A stretch of DNA of 64,000 bases from Bog-793 sp963803025. Its GTDB lineage: Bacteria > Actinomycetota > Acidimicrobiia > Acidimicrobiales > Bog-793. Below are positions 26,183 to 35,641 of the stretch, piece by piece. Every line of letters starts with the position of its first letter. Position 1 is the first letter of the stretch. The position numbers and the translations under genes were made by a program. The stretch is from NCBI GenBank assembly GCA_963803025.1, contig CAWDKZ010000012.1, positions 1-64,000 of the forward strand, given 5' to 3'. The notes below the pieces were generated by a model. The model did not search any database, was not told the DNA's origin, and worked only from the letters and a program-made list of their open reading frames with translations.

Positions 26183-27795
26183 ACGTGTTCGCTGTCTTCG
26201 GGAGCGACGAGGGCGACGTCGCGGCGCCGGGCGCCCTCGATTGGACCGTCGACACCGTAGCGGCCGAGGCGTCGCTCCCAGAACTGACGCTCGGACTCGT
26301 AGGGGGCGTCGACGAGCCCAGTCCGCGGACCGAACCGCATCGTCGCCCGCCGTGTCGCTTCGTAGCGCGGCCAGCTTCCCGCCAGGTCGTTCGAGGGGTC
26401 GCCCGAGCGGGCGAACGCCACCCACGACGCCTGCATCTCGTCCGAGAGCCGGAAGGCGTCCTCCCCGCTGCCGGAGAACAGCCCGATGATCGGCTCGTGC
26501 ACCGTGCCGAATACGAACGGCAGCTCGACGCCGTGGCAGGCGCCGAGACCGCCCCCGGCGAAGGGCGACGGCCAGTCGAACAGGTAGGCGTACGTCGCCG
26601 GCGTGCGGCTCCGGTGCGCCTCGGCGAGGCGGAGCTGGGGGACGCGGAAGATCCAGTCGGTCACGATCGCGTCGAAGAGCGCCCGCGCCGTTGCGGGCTC
26701 GCCGCGGTCGTGCCGCGCCCGGCGGTACTCGGCGATCGCGTCGCCGGCGAGCGCCTCGTCCTCGAGTCCCGCGCCCCGCAGGTACCGTCCGACGAGCCGT
26801 TCGGCCTCGGCCTCGGAGAGCTCTCTCCGGGCGAGCACGGCGAAGGAGAAGAGCTTGAACTCGTCGCGGTTCGACCCGATGAGCAGCTCGACCCCCGCGG
26901 ACGATCCCGCGACAACGGCGTCCTCGGGATGGCGGGCGAGCAGGCCCCCGTCGACCACGGGCTGGAACGGAAGCCCGGCCCCGGCGTCGACCTCGGCGTT
27001 CACCGCGATCTGCGCGCCGATGAGCTCGTCGGCCGGGACGCCGGCGAGCGCGTCGCGGCTGAACTCGGCGAGGCCGAGCTGGCCGGCCAGGCGCTCGGCG
27101 ATGCGCGCCGCGGGCGGCGGGTCGATCGCGAGCGCCGCGCCGCTCTCGGCGATGGCGCGGCGGAACAGTCCTCCCGCCGCAGGCGCGGCCAGGAGGTCGC
27201 AGATCGACATCGCCCCCGCCGACTCGCCGAACACCGTGACGTTCGACGGATCGCCGCCGAACGCCCCGACGTTGTCGCGCACCCAGCGGAGCACCGCGAT
27301 CTGGTCGCAGAGCCCCCAGTTGCCGAACCCACCGCTCTCTTCGTCAACGAGAGCCGGGTGCGCCAGGAAACCGAGCGCGCCGAGCCGGTAGTTGAACGTG
27401 ACGACGACGACCCCGCGAGAGGCCAACCGCTCGGCCCGGTACATGACACTTGAGCCGCTCCCGTTGCAGAACGCCCCGCCGTGGACATACACCATCACCG
27501 GCAGCGGCCCGCGCCGCGGCACCGGGGTCCAGACGTTCACCGTCAGGCAGTCCTCGGCTTGTTCGACGGGATCGCCCGGGAAGTAGCTGCCGATCCCCGA
27601 GGGCGACTGCGGCGCGACCGAGCCGAACGAGGAGGCGTCGCGCACCCCGGCCCACGCCGGCGCCGGCTGCGGCGGCCGGAAACGGAGATGGCCCACCGGC
27701 GCGGCCGCGTACGGGATGGCCCGGTAGGACCACACGCCGTCGGCCTCGATCCCGCGCACCGCGCCAGCGTGCGTCGTGACGACTCCCTTGGACAT
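26173..27795 (-). CDS. type B carboxylesterase
   Basis: 540-residue alpha/beta hydrolase of the carboxylesterase/para-nitrobenzyl esterase family. It has the early EDCLTVNVW signature, the oxyanion HGGAF, the nucleophile elbow TVFGESAGAMSI (catalytic Ser), the acidic residue region GSNRDEFKLF and the catalytic His in GACHGVELPFVFG. It hydrolyses carboxylic esters; no signal peptide is seen, so it acts in the cytoplasm. ATG 27795 follows a GGGAGGG ribosome-binding site. The last codons and the TAG are formed by the 5' end of the tRNA gene (GGG ACG TAG), so the C-terminus is set by the tRNA sequence. Confidence 0.93.
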   Translation of the reverse strand: MSKGVVTTHAGAVRGIEADGVWSYRAIPYAAAPVGHLRFRPPQPAPAWAGVRDASSFGSVAPQSPSGIGSYFPGDPVEQAEDCLTVNVWTPVPRRGPLPVMVYVHGGAFCNGSGSSVMYRAERLASRGVVVVTFNYRLGALGFLAHPALVDEESGGFGNWGLCDQIAVLRWVRDNVGAFGGDPSNVTVFGESAGAMSICDLLAAPAAGGLFRRAIAESGAALAIDPPPAARIAERLAGQLGLAEFSRDALAGVPADELIGAQIAVNAEVDAGAGLPFQPVVDGGLLARHPEDAVVAGSSAGVELLIGSNRDEFKLFSFAVLARRELSEAEAERLVGRYLRGAGLEDEALAGDAIAEYRRARHDRGEPATARALFDAIVTDWIFRVPQLRLAEAHRSRTPATYAYLFDWPSPFAGGGLGACHGVELPFVFGTVHEPIIGLFSGSGEDAFRLSDEMQASWVAFARSGDPSNDLAGSWPRYEATRRATMRFGPRTGLVDAPYESERQFWERRLGRYGVDGPIEGARRRDVALVAPEDSEHVGT

Positions 27796-27883
27796 CTCGA
27801 CCCTCCCCGGCGTGCGCGGACGACCGCCGGACACGACGCTACCGGACCCGTCGGGCCCTCTCACCTGGCAGTTCACCCGATAG

Positions 27884-27913
27884 CTTTGACTTTCGCGCTC
27901 ATTGTGGTCAAAG
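27884..27913. promoter_or_regulatory. inverted repeat in a divergent promoter region
   Basis: CTTTGAC at 27884-27890 and GTCAAAG at 27907-27913, separated by 16 bp, lie between the divergent carboxylesterase and NlpC/P60 genes. The arms end 7 bp before the plus-strand GTG start. Spacing suits a dimeric regulator site. TTGAC within each arm could also act as a -35 element. Confidence 0.4.
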
Positions 27914-27920
27914 TTAACGG

Positions 27921-29153
27921 GTGTTACCGGTGAGGTTGAGGGGGTTCCTCGCGCCCGTCGCAAGCGCGATCGTGCTCGCGGGCGTGGGCGCGGCCCCGGC
28001 GGCCGCGGCACCGGGCGCGCCGGGCGGACCGACGAACGCCCAGATCCAGGCGGCGCGCACCAAGGCGGCCCAGCTCTCCGGGCTGATCGCGGCCGACAAC
28101 GAGAGAGAACAGATCGCCGGCGAGCGCTACGACCAGGCGAACGTCCTGACCGGACTGGCCGAGCGGCGACTCGTCGCGCTGCGCAGCGAGATCCGCCGCG
28201 AGAACCGCGCCATCGTGGCCGGCAAGCGCCGGGTGCAGCAAGCCGCCGTCGAGGCCTACATCGACGGCGACAGCGCCGCGGCGCAGTTCGCGGGGTTCTT
28301 CGCCTCCTCGTTCGCGAACGCCGAGTCGCTCACCACCTACGCCGGCGTGGCGACGGCCTTTCTCCACTCCGCCGTCGTCCGCCTCGACGAAGAACAGGCC
28401 CGCCTGCACGCGAGCGAGGCCGCGGCCCGCCACGAGGTCGCCACGGCCCGCGCCGCGGCGCTGAGCTCGGCGGCGGCGCGCGCCGAGGCGATCGCCGCGC
28501 AGCGAACGACCGCCGCGGCGCTGGGCGCGGTCAAGGGACAGATCGCCACCTACATCGAGGAGCAAGCCCTCGCCCGGGCCGAGGCGGAGGCCGCGGCGGC
28601 ACGGGCCGCGAGGGCCGGCAAGGCCCGCAACCAGGACGCCGCGAGTGCCGCGGCGAACGCCGCCCTGGCCCGCGAGTTCGCCGGGAGCGATCCCGCGGCG
28701 GCGGAGGCGGTGGAGGCCGAGGCGGCGCTCGCGAGCGAGGTCGGCCACCCGGCCCTCGTCCCGGCGGGATCCAGCGCGGCGGGCAATCTCGCGGTCCAGA
28801 CCGCGGAGCAGTACCTCGGCGTCCCCTACGTCTGGGGCGGCGCCGGCCCATTGGCGTTCGACTGCTCCGGGCTCACGATGGTGGCGTGGGCGGCAGCGGG
28901 CGTCAGCCTGACCCACAGCGCCTGGTACCAGTACCGGGAGTCGCAGCTGATCCCGCTCTCCGCGCTCGAGCCCGGCGACCTACTCTTCTACTCGTTCCCG
29001 AACGACGGCCCCGACCCAGTCACCCATGTCGCGATGTACGTCGGTGCGGGCCCGTACGGCACGGAGACGATCATCCAGGCGCCCGAGACCGGCGAGACTG
29101 TGTCGTACTCGCCGATGTACTACTTCGGCTTCGTCGCCGCCGGCCGGCCCTAG
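27921..29153 (+). CDS. secreted coiled-coil NlpC/P60 peptidoglycan hydrolase
   Basis: 410 residues. A signal peptide (LRGFLAPVASAIVLAGVGAAPAAAAP) is followed by a long alanine-rich coiled coil (about residues 40-250), a linker, and a C-terminal NlpC/P60 domain. The domain has YLGVPYVWGG, catalytic Cys315 in FDCSGLTMV and the His in THVAMYVG. It resembles RipA-type endopeptidases that cut between D-Glu and mDAP and help daughter cells separate, with the coiled coil restraining or placing the enzyme. The coiled-coil module is shared with the Rpf-like protein at 35642. GTG 27921 or 27930 may be the start. Confidence 0.92.
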   Translation: MLPVRLRGFLAPVASAIVLAGVGAAPAAAAPGAPGGPTNAQIQAARTKAAQLSGLIAADNEREQIAGERYDQANVLTGLAERRLVALRSEIRRENRAIVAGKRRVQQAAVEAYIDGDSAAAQFAGFFASSFANAESLTTYAGVATAFLHSAVVRLDEEQARLHASEAAARHEVATARAAALSSAAARAEAIAAQRTTAAALGAVKGQIATYIEEQALARAEAEAAAARAARAGKARNQDAASAAANAALAREFAGSDPAAAEAVEAEAALASEVGHPALVPAGSSAAGNLAVQTAEQYLGVPYVWGGAGPLAFDCSGLTMVAWAAAGVSLTHSAWYQYRESQLIPLSALEPGDLLFYSFPNDGPDPVTHVAMYVGAGPYGTETIIQAPETGETVSYSPMYYFGFVAAGRP

Positions 29154-29164
29154 GAGGCGGCGGC

Positions 29165-29824
29165 TCAGGCGCTTCTCGGTCTGATCCAGTCGACCTGGTA
29201 GGCCTCCCGTCGTGCGGCCCAGTCCTCGGCCGTGATCGCGTAACGGACGTGGTCCTCCCAGACGCCGTCGATCTCGAGGTAGCCCCGGGCGAGGCCCTCC
29301 TCGATCAGACCGAGCTTCTCGACCACCCGTCGGCTCGGGCGGTTGCGCGGGATGACCGCCACCTGGACGCGGTGCAGGTCGAGCTCGTCGAAGGCGAAAC
29401 CGAACACGACAACGCACGACTCCGGCACGTAGCCTCGGCCGGCGTGCGCCTCGTCGACCCAGTAACCGAGGTAGGCGCTCTGGGAGGCGCCGCGCTGGAT
29501 CGAGGACAGGTTGATCTCGCCGACGAAGGTCTTGGCGAGGAAGATCCCGAAGCTGTAGGCGGAGCCGAGCTGACGGTCACGCTCGCGCATCGCGCAGCGC
29601 GCCGCGAACGAGGAACGGTCCCCGGCGAGGTACGGCCCACCGGTCCGCCGCGGCTCCCAGTGGACGAGCCACTCGCGGGCCCGGGTCCTCACCTCGAGCC
29701 AGGCGCGATAGTCGCCGGTCCGGAGCGAGCGCAGGGTCACGCGTCGACCGGACAACTCCCGGCCGAGGTCAGCAGGGTTCACCACGGCTGGCGCGGGTGC
29801 CGCCGCCTCAGCGGCGGACGACAC
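29165..29824 (-). CDS. GNAT acetyltransferase, RimJ/RimL type
   Basis: 219 residues. It shows the RimJ-like opening GRRVTLRSLRTGDYRAWLEVR, the FVGEINLSSI strand, AYLGYWVDEAHAGRGYVPE at the acetyl-CoA loop, and the C-terminal LHRVQVAVIPRNRPSRRVVEKLGL. It should transfer an acetyl group from acetyl-CoA to an N-terminal or side-chain amine. In other actinobacteria a RimJ-like gene is often near wall or ribosomal genes, but here the target is unknown. It is read towards the NlpC/P60 gene. Confidence 0.88.
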   Translation of the reverse strand: MSSAAEAAAPAPAVVNPADLGRELSGRRVTLRSLRTGDYRAWLEVRTRAREWLVHWEPRRTGGPYLAGDRSSFAARCAMRERDRQLGSAYSFGIFLAKTFVGEINLSSIQRGASQSAYLGYWVDEAHAGRGYVPESCVVVFGFAFDELDLHRVQVAVIPRNRPSRRVVEKLGLIEEGLARGYLEIDGVWEDHVRYAITAEDWAARREAYQVDWIRPRSA

Positions 29825-29952
29825 CCGAAGGCACCCGGGACGGAGTTGCCCACCGCCCCATCGTGCCAGATCCTTCGTCGTTCCTCACCACCTACACTCA
29901 GCCGAGGCCGGGCCGCCGCGGCTGTCGCGACGACGGATCCGGCCGCACCGTG

Positions 29953-31908
29953 ATGACGAACCAGCACCATTACCTTGACAGCGAGGACGAACTCGCCCGC
30001 CTCGTCGCGGCCCTCGAACGGGCGGCGCGGGAATTCGACGCGCTCGCCGAGCGAGAGCCGAACCGGACGCCGAAGCACTGGCGCGGGCGCGACCGCGACT
30101 ACCCGGAGGCCGACGGGGCCCCCGCACGGCCCGAGGACGGATACCCCCTCGACGCCGCCGAGGACCGCCGCGCCTACCACCGCTGGCTCGCCCGGCACGG
30201 CGAGCCGACCCGTGTCGGGTCGCCTGGCGGCGGATCCTGCCGCGCGCCGACGACGAGGAGGCCGTGGCGCGTCACGCCCGTCGTCACCGTCGTCGTCGCG
30301 GTCGCGACCGACGCCTCGGCCGAGCTCGTGGAACGGTGCGTCGGCTCGGTTTTCGCCCAGTCGTTCGCCAACTGGGAGCTCGTCGTCATCGGCGACACCG
30401 CCCGGGCCGCGTCGTCGGACTTCCTCGGCTCGCTGCGCCGCGTCGACCGGCGCGTCCGCGTCGTGGCCGCCTCGACCGGTCCGACGACGGACGCGGTCAA
30501 CTCGGCGTTCGCCGCCGCGAGAGGTGAGTTCGTCGCCCTCGTCGCGGCGTGCGACGAGCTCGCCTCCGGCGCCCTCGACGTCGTCGCCGAGGCCGCCGCG
30601 CAGACGGCCGAGGCCGACGTCGTCTACACCGACGAGGACCGGATCGACCCGGCTGGCGAGCGCTTCGCGCCGAGCCTCAAACCCGCCTGGTCCCCGGAAC
30701 TCATCCTCGGCTGCGACTACATCGGCCGTCTCGCGGCGATCCGACGCGCGCTCGTCGTGGAGCTCGGCGGGATGCGCGACGGCTTCGGCGCCGCCGCCGA
30801 GTACGACCTCGTGCTGCGCGCCACCGAACGGGCGCGCGCGGTGGTGCACGTGCCGTGGGTCGCCTACCACCGCCGCCAGGCGGCGGTGGGCCAGCCCGTC
30901 ACGTCGGATGACGCCGGAAGCGCGACCGAACGGGTGATCACCGACGCGCTCCGCCGCCGGGGCGAGCAGGCGACGATCGAGGCCGGCCCGGTCGAGGGGC
31001 ATTTCAATCTCCGCCACGTCTTCGCGGCCCGACCGCTCGTCAGCATCATCATCCCGTTCCGCGACGAGCCGTCGCTCCTGGCGACGTGCGTCACCTCGAT
31101 CCGGGCCGAGCCGGGCTACGAGCCGATCGAGCTCGTGCTCGTCGACAACGAGAGCGAGCTCCCCGAGACGAAGGCGCTCGTCGAGCGGCTCGTCGCCGAG
31201 CCCGGGGTCCGCCTCGTCGACGCACCGGGCTCGTTCAACTGGTCGGCGATCAACAACGCCGCCGTCGGGAAGTGCGCGGGCGAGCTCCTCCTTTTCATGA
31301 ACAACGACATCGAGGCCCGCAAGCCGCGCTGGCTCGACCCGCTCGTCGGGCATGCCCTGTGCCCGACCGTCGGCGCGGTGGGGGCGCGCCTTTTGTACCC
31401 CGACGGTTCGCTCCAGCACGGCGGGGTCGTCTTCGGCCTCGGCGGGCTGGCGGGCCACGTGCTGCGGGGACTGCCCGGCGACCGACCCGGTTACGGCGCG
31501 ATGGCGGTGCAGACCCGCGACTGCTCCGCGGTCACCGGCGCCTGCATGATGACGCGGCGCGAGGTGTTCGAGGCGGTCGGCGGGTTCGACGAGAAGCTTT
31601 CGGTCTCGTTCAACGACGTCGACTTCTGCCTGAAGCTGCGCGAGGCCGGCTACCTCGTCGTGTACACGCCACTCACCGAGCTCGTCCACCACGAGTCTCG
31701 CTCTCGGGGACACACCGAGGACGACGACGCCCAGCGTCGGATCCTCGACCGCTGGGGGACGATGCTCGCCGCGGGTGACCCCTACTACAACGCGGCGCTC
31801 AGCAAGTGGCGAGACTGGTGCCCGATCTCGACGGTTCAGGAGGACGAACGATGGACGAACTTTCTCAGGACGACGCTCTCGACGCCGGCATCATCGTCGA
31901 GCAGCTGA
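29953..31908 (+). CDS. two-domain family 2 glycosyltransferase
   Basis: 651 residues. A charged N-terminus of about 110 residues is followed by two GT2-type domains. The first (VVTVVVAVATDASAELVERCVGS ... VYTDEDRID) is less conserved. The second is typical: LVSIIIPFRDEPSLLATCVTSI, FNWSAINNAAV, LLLFMNNDIEARKPRWLDPLV and DVDFCLKLREAGY. It probably extends a surface polysaccharide or glycan by two sugars. ATG 29953 is next to an in-frame GTG at 29950. The next gene starts inside its last 58 bases with a good ribosome-binding site, so the three genes to 33535 form one operon. Confidence 0.88.
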   Translation: MTNQHHYLDSEDELARLVAALERAAREFDALAEREPNRTPKHWRGRDRDYPEADGAPARPEDGYPLDAAEDRRAYHRWLARHGEPTRVGSPGGGSCRAPTTRRPWRVTPVVTVVVAVATDASAELVERCVGSVFAQSFANWELVVIGDTARAASSDFLGSLRRVDRRVRVVAASTGPTTDAVNSAFAAARGEFVALVAACDELASGALDVVAEAAAQTAEADVVYTDEDRIDPAGERFAPSLKPAWSPELILGCDYIGRLAAIRRALVVELGGMRDGFGAAAEYDLVLRATERARAVVHVPWVAYHRRQAAVGQPVTSDDAGSATERVITDALRRRGEQATIEAGPVEGHFNLRHVFAARPLVSIIIPFRDEPSLLATCVTSIRAEPGYEPIELVLVDNESELPETKALVERLVAEPGVRLVDAPGSFNWSAINNAAVGKCAGELLLFMNNDIEARKPRWLDPLVGHALCPTVGAVGARLLYPDGSLQHGGVVFGLGGLAGHVLRGLPGDRPGYGAMAVQTRDCSAVTGACMMTRREVFEAVGGFDEKLSVSFNDVDFCLKLREAGYLVVYTPLTELVHHESRSRGHTEDDDAQRRILDRWGTMLAAGDPYYNAALSKWRDWCPISTVQEDERWTNFLRTTLSTPASSSSS

Positions 31909-32327
31909 GGTCGCTCGTCGCCGAAGGCCGCAACGAGTACCCGCGCACCTGGATGCCGCGGGCCACCTACGAGGATCTCGTCGTCGACGACGGACGCGAG
32001 CCGATCCACCTCCTCGAGAGCCTCCACTACCTCCACCGTCACTGGGACATGGCGAACTCCCGGATCTGCAAGGGCATCGGCTGGGGACCGAAGGCGATCG
32101 TCCAGCGCGTGCTCAGCCGGATCGTCAACGGCGCGATGAGCCACTACTTCGCCGAAGAACAGGAATTCCGCTCGAATCTGTGCCGGGCGATCGACGCCAT
32201 CGCCTACCGCGTCGACAACATCAACTACGCCGACCAACGGGCGCTGCTCGGCGCCGTGCGCGGGGACCTCATCGACCTCGCCCGCCACGTCGAGCACCGG
32301 CTCGAGGCCAGCACGAACGGCAGCTGA
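31851..32327 (+). CDS. hypothetical protein in the glycosyltransferase operon
   Basis: 158 residues from ATG 31851, preceded by AGGAGGACGAACG. The frame is predicted helical (DDALDAGIIVEQLRSLVAEGRN ... AIDAIAYRVDNINYADQRAL), with no signal or membrane segment. Sequences like this often precede methyltransferase domains in polysaccharide clusters, but no methyltransferase domain is present here. I do not recognise a defined family. Its position inside the operon suggests a role in glycan assembly. Confidence 0.75.
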   Translation: MDELSQDDALDAGIIVEQLRSLVAEGRNEYPRTWMPRATYEDLVVDDGREPIHLLESLHYLHRHWDMANSRICKGIGWGPKAIVQRVLSRIVNGAMSHYFAEEQEFRSNLCRAIDAIAYRVDNINYADQRALLGAVRGDLIDLARHVEHRLEASTNGS

Positions 32328-32332
32328 CCGGG

Positions 32333-33535
32333 GTGGCCGCGATCTCGGTCGCGCCGCAGCCCCGGACCCGCCCCGTCGTCGCGATCGTCACACGCTTTTG
32401 GGGCGAGACCCAGAACGAAGCGGCGGCCGCGACCCGCCTGCTCGCCGGGGCGCTCGCCCGCCACGCCGATGTCGCGATCGTCCAGCTCGACGAGGCCGGG
32501 CGCGCCACCTACGCCGACAGCGTCTTCGAGGTCCACCGCGTCCCCGTGCGCGGGGCGAACCGGCGGCGCAGCGCCCTGCTGCGCGCCGCCCTTGCCGGGC
32601 GGATCGACCCGTCTGGACTGCCGGCCGCCGCGGCGGCGCTCCTCCGCCGGTACGAGGGCAGGGCGCCCGACGTCGTCGGGACCCTCGACGCCATCGCCCC
32701 GGACGCCGTCGTCCTCGCCGGCGTCCACCAACCCTGGGACGTCGCGACGCTCGGCGTGCCCGGCGGCGGGCGGCGGCCCCGGGTCGTGACGATCCCGTTC
32801 CTCAACGCCGGACGGCCGCTGCCGGCCGAGATCGCCCGCCTCGTCGCCCACGCCGACCTCGTCGGCACCGTCCACCCGGGGGAGCGGGCCCCGCTCGTCT
32901 CGCTCGCGCCCGAGCGCGCCCCGGACATCGTCCCCGTCGACCTCGCCATCGGGGTGAACCGCCACGCCACGGCGGACCCGCTCGTCGGCGTCGCCGCCTA
33001 CGGCGAGTACGTCCTCGTCGTGCGGCGCTTCCCCGCCGGCGGCCCGAGGCTCGTCCGCGCCGTGCGCGCCGAGATGCTCCCGCCGATCCTCCACGGCCTC
33101 TCCGTCGCCGAAGTCGACGGCGAAACCTGGCGGATCTGCAACGCCCACAACACGGCCGTGCTGCCGGTGAACCCGAGCCACGTGAACTTCGCCCGGCTCG
33201 TCGCCCGAGCCCGGGCGACGATCGACGTCCGGCCGCCGGGCCCGGTCGGGGCGATCGCCATCGAGTCGATGCTGCTCGGCGTGCCCGTCGTCGTGCCCGG
33301 CGACTCGGCCGCCCAGGCCCACGTCGCCGCGGCGAGCGGCGGGCTGTGGTACCGCGACGTCGGCGAGCTGTTCGACGCCGTCCGGGTCGTCGTCAGCAGT
33401 CCGATCGGCGCGACCCTCGCGAGACAGGGACGCGCCTACGCCCAGGCCAAGCACGGCGACAACGACAGCTTCGTCGCCCGGACGGCCACGCTCGTCCTCG
33501 GACCCGCCTTCGCGCCGCCCAAGCCCCGGGGCTGA
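32333..33535 (+). CDS. glycosyltransferase-like protein (GT-B type)
   Basis: 400 residues from GTG 32333, 5 bp after the preceding stop. The N-terminal half has a Rossmann-like opening (RPVVAIVTRFWGETQNEAAAATRLLAGALARHADVAIV), as in GT-B enzymes that strip and rebuild sugar chains. The C-terminal half has GPVGAIAIESMLLGVPVVVPGDSAAQAHV, the usual nucleotide-sugar binding region, where the conserved E-x7-E pattern is only partly kept. It probably acts with the two-domain transferase upstream. Donor and acceptor sugars are unknown. Confidence 0.78.
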   Translation: MAAISVAPQPRTRPVVAIVTRFWGETQNEAAAATRLLAGALARHADVAIVQLDEAGRATYADSVFEVHRVPVRGANRRRSALLRAALAGRIDPSGLPAAAAALLRRYEGRAPDVVGTLDAIAPDAVVLAGVHQPWDVATLGVPGGGRRPRVVTIPFLNAGRPLPAEIARLVAHADLVGTVHPGERAPLVSLAPERAPDIVPVDLAIGVNRHATADPLVGVAAYGEYVLVVRRFPAGGPRLVRAVRAEMLPPILHGLSVAEVDGETWRICNAHNTAVLPVNPSHVNFARLVARARATIDVRPPGPVGAIAIESMLLGVPVVVPGDSAAQAHVAAASGGLWYRDVGELFDAVRVVVSSPIGATLARQGRAYAQAKHGDNDSFVARTATLVLGPAFAPPKPRG

Positions 33536-33550
33536 CGCGGCCGGGACGGC

Positions 33551-35467
33551 TCAGGTCCCGCGCAGTTCGGCCGCGATCCCGTCGAGGATGTCCCGCTCGG
33601 AGTGGACGAGCTCGTCGTGGCGAAGTCGCGCCATCACCTCGGCGAGGACGGCGATCCCGCCGACGATCACGTCGGCCCGTCCCGGCTCGATGGCAGCGCG
33701 GCTGCGCCGCTGCTCCGCCGTCTCCCGGGACAGCGTCTCGAGCCAACCCTCGACCGCGGCCCGGGAGATCCGGACGAGGTGGACCCGCTCGGAGTCGTAG
33801 CGGTCGAGCCCGATCTCGAGGGCGACGAGGGTCGAGATCGTGCCGGCGACGCCGACCATCCGGCCCGGAACGCCGAGAGCGGGCAGGCGGGCGAGCGCCG
33901 CGTCGACCACGCCGGCGACGAAGCCGCGGGCGGCCGCCAGCTCGGCGACGCTCGGCGGGTCGCTCCGCAAGAACCGCTCCGTCACCCGCACGCAGCCGAC
34001 GTCGAGCGAGACGACCGTCGGGGCGCCCCCGCCGGTCGCATCCCCGGCGACGAGCTCGGTCGATCCCCCGCCGAGGTCGACGACGAGGAACGGCCCGTCG
34101 CCCTGGTCGAGCTCCGCGGTCGCGCCCCGGTACGCGAGACGGCCCTCCTCCTCGCCGGCGATGAGCTCGGGCCGGACGCCGAGGACCTCGGTCGTGGCGT
34201 CGAAGAACACCGCGGCGTTCGCGGCGTCCCGCGCCGCCGAGGTCGCCGTCGCCCGGACGCGCACCACGCCGTGCGCATCGATGAGCCCACGGTACTCGGC
34301 GAGGACGACAAGGGTGCGGTCGATCGCCGCGGCAGCGAGCTCGCCGGTGCGGTCGACACCCTCGCCGAGCCGCGTCACGATCATCCGTCGCTCGAGGGTC
34401 GCGCCGTCGGGCGCCGTGACGAGCAGGCGGGTCGAATTCGTCCCGCAGTCGATCGCCGCCACGGCACCCGCGAGTCGCGGCGCGAGCTCGTTCGCCACCC
34501 AGCGACCGACCGGGTCCCCGCCGCCCGCGAGATACCAGGCGAGATGGGCATGGAGGCACTTCACTCCCACCCGGGTGCCGCCGACCCCGCCGGTCGGGCG
34601 CGGGCCGGGATGGCCGGCGGGGATCGCGGCGTCGCGCTCGGCCGCGTAACGGGCGTGCGCCTCGGCGAGCGCCACAGGGTCGACGGCGCGCTCCGCCCGC
34701 CGGGCGCCACCGGCGGACTCGAGCCCGCCGACGAGCTCCCGCTCGGCCCGGCCGACGAGCCAGTAGGTGGTCGGCATCGGCGTGCCGTCGTCGAGGAACG
34801 GCGCGTTCTTGATGACGACGGGATCGCCGACCGCGTCCCGGACGACGACCTGGAAGCCGCCGGCGGGCGGGCGACCGAGGAGCGCCGTCACGGCGGCGAG
34901 ATCGGCGGGGGCCACCTCGTCGCCCGCGGGGCGGCCGCCGCCGGCGGGCGGCGGTGCTGCGCGCCCCGGGGCGGTCCCGGGCCCGTCGAGCGAACAGTCG
35001 GTGACGAGCTCGGCCCGGGACGCGAACAGCCGGTCGGCCCGCCCGTCGAGGGGGAGGAGCGGCCAGACGCCGGCCGCGAGCCGGACGAGCCCCGCCGGCC
35101 GTCGGCCGACCGTGCCGACGACGATCTCGCCCGCCGGCGCGTCCCGAAGCCGGCGCCAGCTCTCCGGGTCGGCGGCGACGCGCCCCGCGGGCCAGGCGTC
35201 GCCGAACGCGACGACGAGGGTGTCGGCGCCTGACCGTTGGGCGTAGTCGACCGCCGCCCGCAGCGCCGCCGCCTCGCTCGGCGCGCCGGCGCGGTCGACG
35301 ATCACCGTGGCGTCCTGTGGCAGGTGGCGCAGCGAGGCCGCCGGCCCGACGACCACGACGACCTCGTCGGGACGGGCGCCCTGCGCCGCCGCGACCACCT
35401 CCGCGAGCCGGCCGGGGGCCGCGCCCCGGGGCCGCTCGATCGCGACGACGACGGCGATCGTGCTCAT
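33551..35467 (-). CDS. fusion: nucleotidyltransferase-like, DUF501 and Ppx/GppA phosphatase
   Basis: 638 residues in three parts. Residues 1-155 resemble a degenerate MobA/GlmU-type nucleotidyltransferase fold (TIAVVVAIERP, VVAFGDAWP). Residues 195-325 are a DUF501 domain (LLGRPPAGGFQVVVRDAVG, NAPFLDDGTPMPTTYWLVG, VGVKCLHAHLAWYLAGG). Residues 337-638 are Ppx/GppA with AAIDCGTNSTRLLV, VRATATSAARDAANA, LVVDLGGGSTEL and GVAGTISTLVAL. Ppx/GppA enzymes hydrolyse polyphosphate or pppGpp. In many actinobacteria DUF501 and ppx are separate neighbours of eno and divIC, so this is a fusion of linked genes with an added N-terminal domain. It converges with the glycosyltransferase operon. Confidence 0.88.
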   Translation of the reverse strand: MSTIAVVVAIERPRGAAPGRLAEVVAAAQGARPDEVVVVVGPAASLRHLPQDATVIVDRAGAPSEAAALRAAVDYAQRSGADTLVVAFGDAWPAGRVAADPESWRRLRDAPAGEIVVGTVGRRPAGLVRLAAGVWPLLPLDGRADRLFASRAELVTDCSLDGPGTAPGRAAPPPAGGGRPAGDEVAPADLAAVTALLGRPPAGGFQVVVRDAVGDPVVIKNAPFLDDGTPMPTTYWLVGRAERELVGGLESAGGARRAERAVDPVALAEAHARYAAERDAAIPAGHPGPRPTGGVGGTRVGVKCLHAHLAWYLAGGGDPVGRWVANELAPRLAGAVAAIDCGTNSTRLLVTAPDGATLERRMIVTRLGEGVDRTGELAAAAIDRTLVVLAEYRGLIDAHGVVRVRATATSAARDAANAAVFFDATTEVLGVRPELIAGEEEGRLAYRGATAELDQGDGPFLVVDLGGGSTELVAGDATGGGAPTVVSLDVGCVRVTERFLRSDPPSVAELAAARGFVAGVVDAALARLPALGVPGRMVGVAGTISTLVALEIGLDRYDSERVHLVRISRAAVEGWLETLSRETAEQRRSRAAIEPGRADVIVGGIAVLAEVMARLRHDELVHSERDILDGIAAELRGT

Positions 35468-35641
35468 CGTCGCAGCATAGAAGGCCTGCGGTCACCCGGT
35501 TCCCGAGGGCATGCGCCCCGGCAGACCGCACCGACGGGGGACGGCGGACCTTGACTAACGTTTCCCTGTGCCTGACGCTGCCAGCGGTGTCGCCCGCTGC
35601 CGCGACCTCGAGGGTGGCCCGACGAGGCGACAGGGACTGCG

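Noticed and set aside
26137..27453. 438-codon plus-strand ORF opposite the carboxylesterase
   Set aside because: Antisense shadow of a gene with complete catalytic motifs; no recognisable motif of its own.
33536..33550. Terminator between the glycosyltransferase and Ppx genes
   Set aside because: Only a 5-bp stem (GGGAC/GTCCC) that extends into the coding ends, with no T-tract; too weak to list.
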